NCBI GenBank assembly: GCA_019057355.1
Contig: DXJM01000191.1
Span: 1-18,839, forward strand
From: Promethearchaeota archaeon
GTDB taxonomy: Archaea > Asgardarchaeota > Lokiarchaeia > Sigyniarchaeales > SOKP01
Direction of reading: 5' to 3'
DNA: 18,839 nucleotides
The notes below the pieces were generated by a model. That model saw only the letters and a program-made list of their open reading frames with translations. It was not told where the DNA came from and ran no database searches. The position numbers were made by a program, and so were the translations under genes. Shown here piece after piece: positions 7,699-15,249 of the stretch (position 1 is the stretch's first letter; every line of letters begins with the position of its first letter).

Positions 7699-8115
7699 AT
7701 GTCAACAAAAAGTAAGGTTATTCAATCATCGGGAAAAAGAAAGATGGCAATTGCGAGAGCCGTCTTGCATTATCCTTCTAAAGGAACGATCAAGATCAAT
7801 AACGTTCCCCTGGATCTTTATGAGCCAGAAATAGAGAGATATAGAATTCAAGAAGTATTGGACATTATCAACCATCCAAAGCTGGAAAAAGCCGATATAG
7901 ACGTGAAAGTTCATGGAGGCGGCAAGAAAGGGCAAACTGAAGCGATCAGAATGGCTATTGCGAAGGGTGTGAACAAGCTCATAGGAACGAAATCGTTGGA
8001 GCGATTGTTCAGAGAATATGACGACTCGTTATTGTCGGGCGATTTTAGAAGGACGGAACCCAAGAAATTTGGGGGGAAAAAAGCGCGAGCCAGGCGCCAA
8101 AAATCGTTCAGGTAA
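7699..8115 (+). CDS. rps9: small-subunit ribosomal protein uS9
   Basis: This is a 138-residue uS9 protein of the 30S subunit. The N-terminal SSGKRKMAIARA, the central VHGGGKKGQTEAIRMAIAKG and the basic C-terminal tail KKARARRQKSFR are family hallmarks. The tail reaches the P-site tRNA anticodon loop in ribosomes and is intact here. A GAGGT motif at 7685-7689, within the uL13 coding end, can serve as its ribosome binding site. In many archaea rpoN, rpoK and uS2 follow uS9; here the plus-strand cluster stops and the convergent aroA gene begins. Confidence 0.96.
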   Translation: MSTKSKVIQSSGKRKMAIARAVLHYPSKGTIKINNVPLDLYEPEIERYRIQEVLDIINHPKLEKADIDVKVHGGGKKGQTEAIRMAIAKGVNKLIGTKSLERLFREYDDSLLSGDFRRTEPKKFGGKKARARRQKSFR

Positions 8116-8140
8116 GCGCGATTTTCGGGGAACGAGAAAA

Positions 8141-8160
8141 TTTTTTTTATCTATCTTTTC
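8141..8160 (+). terminator. T-rich terminator after the ribosomal cluster
   Basis: A run of eight T (8141-8148), then ATCTATCTTTTC, begins 26 bases after the uS9 stop. Archaeal RNA polymerase terminates at such oligo-T tracts without needing a hairpin. It lies in the short gap between convergent uS9 and aroA. Confidence 0.5.
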
Positions 8161-8187
8161 ATGCGCATGTTATTTATATTATTATTG

Positions 8188-9510
8188 CTATTTCACTAAT
8201 TCAATATTTGCTCCTAGCTTTTTAAGGTCATCAATGAAGCCGGGATAAGAATCACTCACGATATCAATATTTTTGATGAGGGAGCTAGACCTGGCGTTCA
8301 TTGAGGCGACACAACACGCCATTGCGATTCTATGATCGTTTTCATGGTCAATTGATGCTCCTTCCAACGTGTCGCAATAATAGATGGTCATTTTATCGTC
8401 CTCTTCTTCCACGTTCACCCCCATTTTTTTCAGTTCCCTTGCCATTATGGCAATGCGATCGCTTTCTTTTAGCCGCACGTTTGCAGCACCATGAAGCACG
8501 GTTTTGTCCGTAAAAGCACCTATCACTGATAATATTGGGAAGAGATCGGGGATTTCACTGCAATCAATTTCACGCCCTTTGAGCTCGTTCTTAGCCCTCC
8601 CTCCATGAATGATGACTTGTTTTTTTTCATCATGAATGTCTATGCAGGCCCCCATTTCACGTAAAATTGAAATGATTTGCTTGTCACCTTGAGGATTTTC
8701 CATGTCAAGATTATCAATGATAACCGTGGAATCTTGGCTTGAAAGCACGGCAGCGGCAATGATGAAAGCTGCTGAAGAAAAGTCTCCGGGCACGTCATAT
8801 ACTTGCGCTCTATATTTCTGATTACAATGAATGGTATACGTGCCAATTTTATGTTCATTTAACTCCTCTATAACAAAGATTCCGAATGATCTTAGCACGT
8901 CTAAGGTGATTTTAATATAAGGATGGGAAACTAATGGAGTGGTTACTTCAATTTCAATGAATTCTTTGTTATCACACTCCAACCTGGTTGATAATATGAT
9001 GAGGGCAGTTATCAATTGCGAGCTTATGTCACCGCGGATTGCTATCTTATTGCAGGTGCGCTTGGCTCTCCAGATTTTAATCACGTCATCTATTAAATGA
9101 TATTCTGCACCAAAAGCCTTCAACGATTCTAATAAGGGGATGATCGGCCTCTTTCTTCTCATGAATTCCCCCGTCAACGATAATCCTCCTTCAACCAGGA
9201 GGGATAATGCCGCAAATATCCTAATGCTCGTTCCAGAATTCTTACAATCAATTCTTTTACTGATGGATTTAAAAGCACCTTCTTCACGTTTCACGACTAC
9301 TTTATTTCCAGAGAGTTCTAGCAGTTTCACTCCTAAATTTTTTAACCCCTCCATTGTCACGCTTACATCTCCGGTAATTAAAGGGTTTCGGATCACTGAA
9401 ACGGCAGTGGGAAAGCTTGCTACTATGAATGCTCGATGTGAATAGCTCTTGGATCCTGGTGCAATAATGTTTCCTTCTAATTTTGGGGTGAAATTAACGT
9501 TTATATTCAT
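8188..9510 (-). CDS. aroA: 3-phosphoshikimate 1-carboxyvinyltransferase (EPSP synthase)
   Basis: The enzyme joins phosphoenolpyruvate to shikimate-3-phosphate to give EPSP, the sixth step of the shikimate pathway. The 440-residue protein shows the full family pattern: the catalytic lysine in PGSKSYSHRA (K21), NSGTSIRIFAAL in the first half, and SSAAFIIAAAVL in the middle. LKESDRIAIMA, DHRIAMACCVA and a closing YPGFIDDLKKLGANIE follow. Length and domain order are normal for an archaeal AroA, and no active-site residue appears lost. It is transcribed away from the RACo-like gene and shares a 106-124-base divergent control region with it. AroC, the next enzyme of the pathway, lies about 2.2 kb away on the other strand. 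Confidence 0.96.
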   Translation of the reverse strand: MNINVNFTPKLEGNIIAPGSKSYSHRAFIVASFPTAVSVIRNPLITGDVSVTMEGLKNLGVKLLELSGNKVVVKREEGAFKSISKRIDCKNSGTSIRIFAALSLLVEGGLSLTGEFMRRKRPIIPLLESLKAFGAEYHLIDDVIKIWRAKRTCNKIAIRGDISSQLITALIILSTRLECDNKEFIEIEVTTPLVSHPYIKITLDVLRSFGIFVIEELNEHKIGTYTIHCNQKYRAQVYDVPGDFSSAAFIIAAAVLSSQDSTVIIDNLDMENPQGDKQIISILREMGACIDIHDEKKQVIIHGGRAKNELKGREIDCSEIPDLFPILSVIGAFTDKTVLHGAANVRLKESDRIAIMARELKKMGVNVEEEDDKMTIYYCDTLEGASIDHENDHRIAMACCVASMNARSSSLIKNIDIVSDSYPGFIDDLKKLGANIELVK

Positions 9511-9540
9511 GGTGTTAGAATGGTTCTTGTAGTTGATTTT

Positions 9541-9556
9541 TACATGTTTCCATGTA
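9541..9556. promoter_or_regulatory. perfect inverted repeat in divergent promoter region (operator candidate)
   Basis: TACATG-TTTC-CATGTA is a perfect dyad with 6-base arms and a 4-base spacer. It lies 31-46 bases upstream of the aroA start and about 20 bases upstream of the TATA box facing the RACo-like gene. The position would let one dimeric regulator affect both genes. Function is inferred from symmetry and position only. Confidence 0.4.
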
Positions 9557-9575
9557 AGATATTTTTATTTGTTTG

Positions 9576-9585
9576 CTTATATAAG
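9576..9585 (+). promoter_or_regulatory. TATA box for the RACo-like gene
   Basis: The symmetrical CTTATATAAG is a strong archaeal TATA-box match. It places the transcription start near 9605-9610, just before the ATG at 9617 and after the upstream ATG at 9533, and so rules against the long start. Confidence 0.55.
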
Positions 9586-9616
9586 TTGCGCACTGAATAA
9601 ATTAAAATTAGTTATC

Positions 9617-11605
9617 ATGTTCATTAACTCAGGCATGGAAGAAAATAACGAGCAAGTGATTGTTGATTTTGAACCGCTATCCCGGCGAATGTTTTTCAAT
9701 AAAAACAAGAACGTGTATGAAAATTTAATTAAAGCGGGCATTCAAGTACGATCTTTGTGTGGTGGAAAGGGCTCTTGTGGAAAATGCAGGATAATGGTTG
9801 AAAAAGGGTTAGAATACATGAATCCTCCGACGAGCTCCGAACTAAGATTTTTATCCCGAGATGATCTTCGGACAAATTGGAGGCTGGCATGTCAGACCCT
9901 CATGAGTGAAAAAATCAGCGACAAGATGCTCGAAAAAATGCGTGCTACCCCGCTTAGAATCTATTTACCGGAAGACTTGTTGCACGAGGATTTTAAAATA
10001 TTGACCAAGGGCACGGGAAAAGGAGTGGAGATAAATCCTACGATCAAGAAAATTTTTCTTAACGTGCAAAAACCTGTATTTGACAAACCCATCCCTGATT
10101 TTGAGAGTATAGTGGATGAAATGTGGATGGATAACGTTGATAAAGGATCAAGAGCACCCCTGCTCGTTAATTTGGACGTGTTGAGAAAGATTCCTCATGT
10201 TTTAAGGGAGAGTGATTACAAGATTACCATTACAACGTTGGATGGTAAAGAAATAATTGATTGTGAGCCCGGAAACACGATCGATCAAAATTTTGGTATT
10301 GCTTTTGATATTGGAACGACAACCATAGTAGGTTATTTAATTAACTTGTTAAATGGCAAGATTCATGCGATATCCTCCAAGTTAAATCCTCAAACGGCTT
10401 ATGGGGAAGATGTCATCACCCGGCTTAGCCATGCAAAAGAAAAAGATGGACTTCAAGAATTACGTTCCGCTGTTTTGGATGCCCTTAATGACATCATGCA
10501 TGAAGCGTGCTCTATTGCGAGGATTCAAGAAACCTGCATTTATGAAGCTTCGATTGTAGGAAATACCGCAATGCATCACATCTTTTTGGGATTAGATCCG
10601 AAATACTTGGGTTTGAGCCCGTATGTTCCCGTTATTCAACAAGGGTTGAATATTAAATCGAGAATACTCAATTTAAATATTGCAGGGTCAGGAAATGTCT
10701 ATGTAGCCCCCATCATCGCTGGATATGTAGGTGCCGATACCGTTGGCGTGATGGTAGCTTCTAAAATTGATGAAGAAAATGAATTAACCCTTGCTTTAGA
10801 TATCGGAACGAATGGGGAATTAGTAGTAGGAAATCGTGACGTTTTAGCCGCGGGGTCATGTGCCGCCGGCTCTGCCCTGGAAGGAGCTCACATTTCATGT
10901 GGAATGAGAGCTGCATCGGGTGCAATAGATTCGATAACCATCGATCCGGACACGTTTGAAGTTCGGCATACAACCATCAAGAACAAGCCACCACGGGGAC
11001 TGTGCGGTTCTGGCTTGATAGATTTAGTGGCTGAAATGTTAAGGGCAAAAATCCTCACTCGAAGTGGCAATTTTAATTCTTCCCTCGAAGAAAAAGGGTT
11101 ACTCTTGACTCGCGATAAGGAAAAAACCTTCATTATCGTTCATAAAAACGAAGCTGGCATCAACCACGATATAACCATTTCACAAGAAGACATACGACAG
11201 GTGCAGCTGGCAAAAGGAGCGTTCTATTCGGGGACAAGAATCATATTAAACCATCTAAATAAAGTAAATGGGGATAAACATCACCAGATCGAGCAAATTT
11301 ATTTAGCTGGAGCTTTTGGTAATTATATTAATAAGGAAAACGCCAAATTTATTGGCATGATCCCAGATTTGCCCTCAGAAATGATTCATCAAATTGGAAA
11401 TGCCGCGGGAACGGGCTCGCAATATTTACTCTTAAACAAGGAATTGCGAAAAAAGGCATCCACGTTAGTGAGCCGCACGCAATACGTTGAAATTGGAGCA
11501 AAAAAGGAATTTCAAAGAGAATTTGCAGGGGCAATGTTTTTTCCTCATTTAAATTTAGATTTTTTTCCAAGTTTGGGTGAATATTTAAAAATTCCAAAAA
11601 GATAG
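9617..11605 (+). CDS. RACo/RamA-like reductive activator ([2Fe-2S] ferredoxin plus ASKHA ATPase)
   Basis: The open frame reaches back to 9533, but the TATA box at 9576-9585 supports ATG 9617 (663 residues) or ATG 9635 (657 residues). A plant-type [2Fe-2S] domain comes first, with CGGKGSCGKC starting about 42 residues after ATG 9635 and a fourth cysteine in RLACQ. After a linker follows the DUF4445/ASKHA ATPase: FDIGTTT, NPQTAYGEDV, VGNTAMHH, a second phosphate motif LDIGTNGE, the CGSGLIDLV segment and YLAGAFGNYI near the end. RACo and RamA use ATP to push an electron onto corrinoid proteins at very low potential. No methyltransferase or corrinoid protein is encoded nearby. Instead the gene sits between aroA and aroC, 90 bases before the latter. 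The family is certain; the target is not. Confidence 0.85.
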   Translation: MFINSGMEENNEQVIVDFEPLSRRMFFNKNKNVYENLIKAGIQVRSLCGGKGSCGKCRIMVEKGLEYMNPPTSSELRFLSRDDLRTNWRLACQTLMSEKISDKMLEKMRATPLRIYLPEDLLHEDFKILTKGTGKGVEINPTIKKIFLNVQKPVFDKPIPDFESIVDEMWMDNVDKGSRAPLLVNLDVLRKIPHVLRESDYKITITTLDGKEIIDCEPGNTIDQNFGIAFDIGTTTIVGYLINLLNGKIHAISSKLNPQTAYGEDVITRLSHAKEKDGLQELRSAVLDALNDIMHEACSIARIQETCIYEASIVGNTAMHHIFLGLDPKYLGLSPYVPVIQQGLNIKSRILNLNIAGSGNVYVAPIIAGYVGADTVGVMVASKIDEENELTLALDIGTNGELVVGNRDVLAAGSCAAGSALEGAHISCGMRAASGAIDSITIDPDTFEVRHTTIKNKPPRGLCGSGLIDLVAEMLRAKILTRSGNFNSSLEEKGLLLTRDKEKTFIIVHKNEAGINHDITISQEDIRQVQLAKGAFYSGTRIILNHLNKVNGDKHHQIEQIYLAGAFGNYINKENAKFIGMIPDLPSEMIHQIGNAAGTGSQYLLLNKELRKKASTLVSRTQYVEIGAKKEFQREFAGAMFFPHLNLDFFPSLGEYLKIPKR

Positions 11606-11695
11606 CAAGTTAAATGAAAGAAGAAAATAATTAAATTAAATTATTGTTATGGTAGTAGTATATTCAGAAAAACACGAACAAAGTAGTGGTTATAC

Positions 11696-12805
11696 TTGGG
11701 AGATAATACGCTAGGAACAAGGTTTAAAATAACATCATTTGGAGAAAGTCATGGAGATGTGATCGGGATCGTTATTGATGGAGTGCCAGCAGGGTTGGAT
11801 ATTGACATCGATTTCATCCAATCAGAATTAGATAAAAGAAGGCCAGGGCAATCAAATCTCACGACGGGTAGAGCTGAACCCGATAAGGTAAGGGTCATGT
11901 CTGGGATGTTTCATGACAAGGCGACAGGAGCTCCTTTATGCTTGATTATTGAAAATGAAGATGTAGATTCCACAAAATATGAAGAATTTAAGAATTTTTT
12001 GAGGCCTTCCCAAGTAGACTATACGGCACTGAAAAAATATGGTGGGTTTGCGGATTATCGAGGATCTGGGAGATTTTCTGGAAGAATTACGGCTAGTCTT
12101 GTAATGGCGGGGGCAATTGCCAAGCATGTATTAAAGGAAAAAAAAATAACTATTTTTGCCTATACCACCAGCATTGGAACCCTTTTGGATGAGACCTATC
12201 ACGATTTAAATGATGTGAAACACGCCATTCAAATAAGGGAAAAATCCCCCGTTAGATCGTTAAATCCCCGATTATCAAAAGAAATGGTGCAGTTAATTGA
12301 AGATGTGAGGTCTCAACGTGATTCCGTTGGAGGTGTCATTAAGTGCATCGTAAATAGTTTTCCTGAAGGGGTGGGCGGACCTATTTTTAATGGTTTGGAA
12401 TCTAACATCAGTAGAGCCATTTTTTCCATTCCTGGTGTTAAAGGGATAGAATTTGGAGCAGGATTTAAAGCAACGAGGATGAAAGGTTCAGAGCATAATG
12501 ATCCCTGGGTTGTTGAAAAGGGAAAAATCATGACCCAAAAAAATGATTCTGGTGGAATTATTGGGGGTATTTCGACGGGCATGCCTATCGTATTTAACGT
12601 TGCAATAAAACCTACCGCAACCATAGGAAAAGCGCAAAAAACGGTGGACTTGAAAAAAATGGAAAATGTCGAATACATCTTTTCTGGCAGGCATGACCCG
12701 TGCATAGTTCCAAGGGCAGTTGTTATCGTCGAGGCCATGACTGCCATTGTCTTGCTTGATTTTCTCCTTACTGAAGGCCATGTATCTCCAAAATTCGATG
12801 GATGA
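11696..12805 (+). CDS. aroC: chorismate synthase
   Basis: The enzyme converts EPSP to chorismate by anti-1,4-elimination and needs reduced FMN, though there is no net redox change. The 369-residue protein has all family signatures: GDNTLGTRFKITSFGESHGD at the start, RRPGQSNLTTGR, and GFADYRGSGRFSGRITA. Further on are DSVGGVIKC, VKGIEFGAGF, NDSGGIIGGISTGMPI and the C-terminal GRHDPCIVPRAVVIVEAM. The start is TTG; the very next residues match the conserved N-terminus of the family and the nearest upstream ATG (11649) runs into stops, so the start is well supported. No flavin reductase domain is fused, so it should be monofunctional and depend on an outside source of FMNH2. It follows the RACo-like gene by 90 bases on the same strand. 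Confidence 0.96.
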   Translation: MGDNTLGTRFKITSFGESHGDVIGIVIDGVPAGLDIDIDFIQSELDKRRPGQSNLTTGRAEPDKVRVMSGMFHDKATGAPLCLIIENEDVDSTKYEEFKNFLRPSQVDYTALKKYGGFADYRGSGRFSGRITASLVMAGAIAKHVLKEKKITIFAYTTSIGTLLDETYHDLNDVKHAIQIREKSPVRSLNPRLSKEMVQLIEDVRSQRDSVGGVIKCIVNSFPEGVGGPIFNGLESNISRAIFSIPGVKGIEFGAGFKATRMKGSEHNDPWVVEKGKIMTQKNDSGGIIGGISTGMPIVFNVAIKPTATIGKAQKTVDLKKMENVEYIFSGRHDPCIVPRAVVIVEAMTAIVLLDFLLTEGHVSPKFDG

Positions 12806-12853
12806 GTTCTAAAAAAATCCTAATTTCATGTCAGCATTATTTTAAAAATCGTC

Positions 12854-13060
12854 ATGAGAATGAAAAATATGAAGAGCGATGAATTCAAGGAAAAGATTTT
12901 CATTATCATCGATCGATGGTCATTTGAGACGTGCATTTTTTGTGACAATCGGTCGCTCATCTCTCTTGATGGTTTGAAGGAACCTGTTTGTGAGAATTGT
13001 AAAAAAAAAATGACCGATGGCACCTATTTGGGAGAGATTGCAAAACTCGTGTATGATTAA
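12854..13060 (+). CDS. small zinc-ribbon protein, hypothetical
   Basis: A 68-residue protein with CxxC at 27-30 and a second CxxC at 46-49 separated by 15 residues, a common small zinc-ribbon arrangement. The start could be ATG 12854, 12860 or 12869; the last fits the A/T-rich box ATTTTAAAAA at about 12838-12847 as a leaderless start. I recognise no specific family. A minus-strand open frame covers the same bases but lacks such a motif. It may bind nucleic acid or protein, which is inference. Confidence 0.6.
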   Translation: MRMKNMKSDEFKEKIFIIIDRWSFETCIFCDNRSLISLDGLKEPVCENCKKKMTDGTYLGEIAKLVYD

Positions 13061-13092
13061 AGGGAAAATCAAGAGATTTGAAATGGAACGTA

Positions 13093-13106
13093 TACTTGCC
13101 CAAGTA
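13093..13106. promoter_or_regulatory. short perfect inverted repeat
   Basis: TACTTG-CC-CAAGTA is a perfect 6-base dyad with a 2-base centre. It lies about 66 bases before the TPR-like gene and 33 bases after the stop of the zinc-ribbon gene. It could be a regulator site; chance is also possible for an element this short. Confidence 0.25.
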
Positions 13107-13171
13107 AGAAAGTTTTAAAAAAAGCAATTCAATACTATACTAATTACACCCTAAAAACATGGTAAAAAAAA

Positions 13172-13396
13172 ATGAGCAGGAAAATTGACACGAGCGATCA
13201 ATTTATTGAGTTTTACAAAAAGAAGGGAGATTACCTTGTTGAACTCTCAGAAAATCATTACATGAACAAGGAATATAAAAAATGTCTTGAATTGTTAAGT
13301 CAGGCTTATTCAATGTATGAAAAAGGTGGCGTCTTGGACCTTGCTGAAAAAACCAAACAAAAATTTGCTGAAATAAAACAAAAGCATTTTAAATAA
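13172..13396 (+). CDS. small TPR-like helical protein, hypothetical
   Basis: A 74-residue, lysine- and glutamate-rich protein predicted to form helical hairpins. The segment from about residue 29 (MNKEYKKCLELLSQAYSMYE) resembles one tetratricopeptide unit, and a second helix pair follows. No signal peptide, membrane segment or cysteine pattern is visible. No strong ribosome binding site precedes the ATG; an A/T-rich box (TTTTAAAAAA, about 13111-13120) is the likely promoter. It ends 13 bases before the convergent Mut7-C gene. The function is unknown. Confidence 0.5.
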   Translation: MSRKIDTSDQFIEFYKKKGDYLVELSENHYMNKEYKKCLELLSQAYSMYEKGGVLDLAEKTKQKFAEIKQKHFK

Positions 13397-13409
13397 TAGC
13401 TGGGGAATT

Positions 13410-13880
13410 TCATGCTTTTTCATTCAATTTTTTAACAATTTTTTCTATGTGGGTTCCTTCCCAATATATTTTATTACATCGTGTATTCAAGCACTGGTAA
13501 AACTCGTCATGATCTTGAAACGTGTTGGGATTGATGTCATTCACGATTGTAGTCTTATCATCAATTTTTTTTAGCACGGAATTACACGTGGAACACCTGG
13601 CTTTATTCAGGGAAAAGGTGAGGGTTAAACCTAATTTTTTTTCAAGTTTGAGCAAGTTCTCATATGCATCGAATCCCTCTACATAAATGGTGCGATCTTT
13701 TGCCCTTTTATGGAAGGGCAGGTCACGAGTTATGATAATCCGGTCATTTTCAATGGCATATTCAAGTAATCTCGAATCTGGTGCAGACTTCTCTACCTCT
13801 TCAGCATACACCGTGTCATAACCAAAAATTCTTAGTAGCCTTGCGAGTTTCCCTAGCATGGAGTTGACTAAAAATTTCAT
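13410..13880 (-). CDS. Mut7-C RNase-domain protein with zinc ribbon
   Basis: The 156-residue protein matches the Mut7-C family, a PIN-like RNase fold followed by a zinc ribbon. Visible family features are MLGKLARLLRIFGYD near the N-terminus, RIIITRDLPFHKRA in the middle, and CSTC paired with C-x4-C before IYWEGTHIEKIV. Two things are unusual. Position 6 is Asn where most members have the Asp of LVDxMLGKLA, a likely metal ligand. The second zinc pair is spaced CLNTRC (x4), not the common CxxC. RNase activity is predicted for the family but may be weakened here. It is transcribed divergently from the FmdE-like gene. Confidence 0.82.
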   Translation of the reverse strand: MKFLVNSMLGKLARLLRIFGYDTVYAEEVEKSAPDSRLLEYAIENDRIIITRDLPFHKRAKDRTIYVEGFDAYENLLKLEKKLGLTLTFSLNKARCSTCNSVLKKIDDKTTIVNDINPNTFQDHDEFYQCLNTRCNKIYWEGTHIEKIVKKLNEKA

Positions 13881-13900
13881 GTTATCTCATGTTTTTATGG

Positions 13901-13926
13901 TAATAATAATAATGATAATAATAATG
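13901..13926. repeat. TAA trinucleotide microsatellite
   Basis: (TAA)4-TGA-(TAA)3-TG lies in the divergent gap between the Mut7-C and FmdE-like genes, 21 bases from the Mut7-C start. Such tracts can change length by slippage, and this one sits where a promoter would be, but no effect can be deduced from one sequence. Confidence 0.7.
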
Positions 13927-14053
13927 TAAAAAATGACTATTAATAAACATGGTAGAAGACGCCCAAAATACCAAAATGCAACAAAAAAAGTTATAATCTC
14001 TCATAAATTATTACTAGTAAGGAATGAAAAATAAACTCACCACGTGAAAATGG

Positions 14054-14581
14054 ATGAAAATAGATGATTTAATGAAAAAAGCTGTTGCCTTTCATGGACA
14101 TTCTTGTCCTGGTGTCGCGATTGGTGTTTTAGCATCCAAATATATTCTCGACAAGGGAAATGACTTTTCAATAGATGAAAACTTGGTTGCGGTGGTTGAA
14201 AATGACAATTGTAGCGTGGATGCGCTGCAATCATTATTAGGAACGACTTTTGGCAAGGGTAATCTCATCTTTTTGGACTATGGCAAGAATAATTATACCT
14301 TTTACAATAGAAACAGCCAAAAAGCTGTAAAATTATCATTTAAACCGAAGAATTTTGGAGATAAGGAATTAACACGAGAAGAAAGGCTCGAAATGCTCAT
14401 GAACTCAAATCCAGAAGATGTCTTTGAGATAAAAGAAGTCAAGCATGATCCCCCACAAATGGCTAAAATACATGAGTCAATCATTTGTGATAATTGTAAG
14501 GATCCTACAATGAGCACTCGAATTAAAATTCTAAATGACAAGAATCTGTGCATCCCCTGTTATAAAATGTTAAATAAATGA
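14054..14581 (+). CDS. FmdE-family protein with C-terminal zinc finger
   Basis: A 175-residue protein of the FmdE family, named after a gene linked to tungsten formylmethanofuran dehydrogenase but also common as a stand-alone protein. The core HGHSCPGVAIG at about 14-24 carries the conserved histidines and C18. DNCSVDALQSLLGTTFGKGN at about 51-70 holds the second conserved cysteine (C53), with a tyrosine-rich strand after it. The C-terminus adds a zinc finger, C145-x2-C148-x17-C166-x2-C169. None of the catalytic formylmethanofuran dehydrogenase subunits is encoded nearby. A role in metal or molybdopterin-related chemistry is inference. The gene begins 173 bases from the divergent Mut7-C start. 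Confidence 0.85.
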   Translation: MKIDDLMKKAVAFHGHSCPGVAIGVLASKYILDKGNDFSIDENLVAVVENDNCSVDALQSLLGTTFGKGNLIFLDYGKNNYTFYNRNSQKAVKLSFKPKNFGDKELTREERLEMLMNSNPEDVFEIKEVKHDPPQMAKIHESIICDNCKDPTMSTRIKILNDKNLCIPCYKMLNK

Positions 14582-14605
14582 TCGATCAAAGCGATTCAAG
14601 AGCAA

Positions 14606-14623
14606 AACTCTTCCGGAAGTGTT
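14606..14623. repeat. near-perfect 18-base palindrome after the FmdE-like gene
   Basis: AACTCTTCCGGAAGTGTT is symmetrical except at one base pair, with CTTCCGGAAG perfect in the middle. It lies 25 bases after the FmdE stop and 143 bases before the GNAT gene. It may be a regulator site or a terminator-type hairpin; the rest of the gap 14624-14765 shows only A/T-rich sequence with a possible TATA box ATTATAAAAA near 14715. Confidence 0.3.
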
Positions 14624-14765
14624 ATTTACCGTTCACACATTCCATTTTTAGAGGGATTTTAAACTCTTTGAAAATCATGAAATAAAATGCCGAAATTCTT
14701 TTTACTGTTATTTAATTATAAAAAATAATTAGTTACAAGGTAATTTTTGAATTAAAACATTCAAG

Positions 14766-15209
14766 ATGATCATTCGAGAATTTTCTGAAAAAGATATTGA
14801 TGAGATCACAATCTTAATGGAAAAATTATGCCGATTAAAAGGACAAGAGTTCGATGAGATTCGGTGGAGAAAGAGCATAGAAAATCGAATGAAAAAAGAT
14901 TCAAACTTGAAAATTATCGTAGCGTTCGATAAGGTATCTGAGCAGGTCCTTGGAATGGGCCATTTTTTTATAAGGGATACTGAATATGGGTATAGAATTG
15001 GCGTGGTTTCAAACATTATCGTAAAAGAACAAAAACGAAGAGAAGGTATTGGTGAAACAATAATGCGCCATGGAATTGATTATCTCAAAGGATGCCATAT
15101 TAAATCGATCAGGTTGGCATTAAAAAATTCCTTAGATGATGCCGCAAAAAAATTATTCATAAAACTTGGTTTTGAGGAATCGTTTAAGGTTTTTGAAATG
15201 AAAATTTAA
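14766..15209 (+). CDS. GNAT-family N-acetyltransferase
   Basis: A 147-residue protein with the GNAT fold: an N-terminal IREFSEKDIDEI helix region, a beta strand ending in GMGHFF, and the acetyl-CoA motif VSNIIVKEQKRREGIG at about 80-95 matching the Q/RxxGxG/A pattern (here RREGIG). A C-terminal KLFIKLGFEES strand-helix is typical. The substrate cannot be read from the sequence; single-domain GNATs modify proteins, antibiotics or small amines. The gene ends 40 bases before the Clp1-like gene on the same strand, so the two may be co-transcribed. Confidence 0.85.
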   Translation: MIIREFSEKDIDEITILMEKLCRLKGQEFDEIRWRKSIENRMKKDSNLKIIVAFDKVSEQVLGMGHFFIRDTEYGYRIGVVSNIIVKEQKRREGIGETIMRHGIDYLKGCHIKSIRLALKNSLDDAAKKLFIKLGFEESFKVFEMKI

Positions 15210-15236
15210 TTTTAAACAATTGCTCTGTATACAAAT

Positions 15237-15243
15237 AAGAGGT
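15237..15243 (+). promoter_or_regulatory. Shine-Dalgarno deciding the Clp1-like start
   Basis: AAGAGGT ends 6 bases before ATG 15250, so this ATG is preferred over the in-frame TTG at 15220, which has no ribosome binding site. Confidence 0.55.
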
Positions 15244-15249
15244 TCAATC

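Noticed and set aside
9533..9616. Longer N-terminus for the RACo-like protein from ATG 9533
   Set aside because: The extra residues are aromatic and not part of the ferredoxin domain, and the TATA box at 9576-9585 lies inside them, so transcription should begin later.
12313..12747. 144-codon minus-strand open frame opposite aroC
   Set aside because: It mirrors highly conserved chorismate synthase sequence and has no ribosome binding site or recognisable domain.
12826..13023. Minus-strand 65-codon frame over the small zinc-ribbon gene
   Set aside because: The plus-strand frame has two CxxC pairs and a plausible promoter; the minus frame is phenylalanine-rich without motifs.
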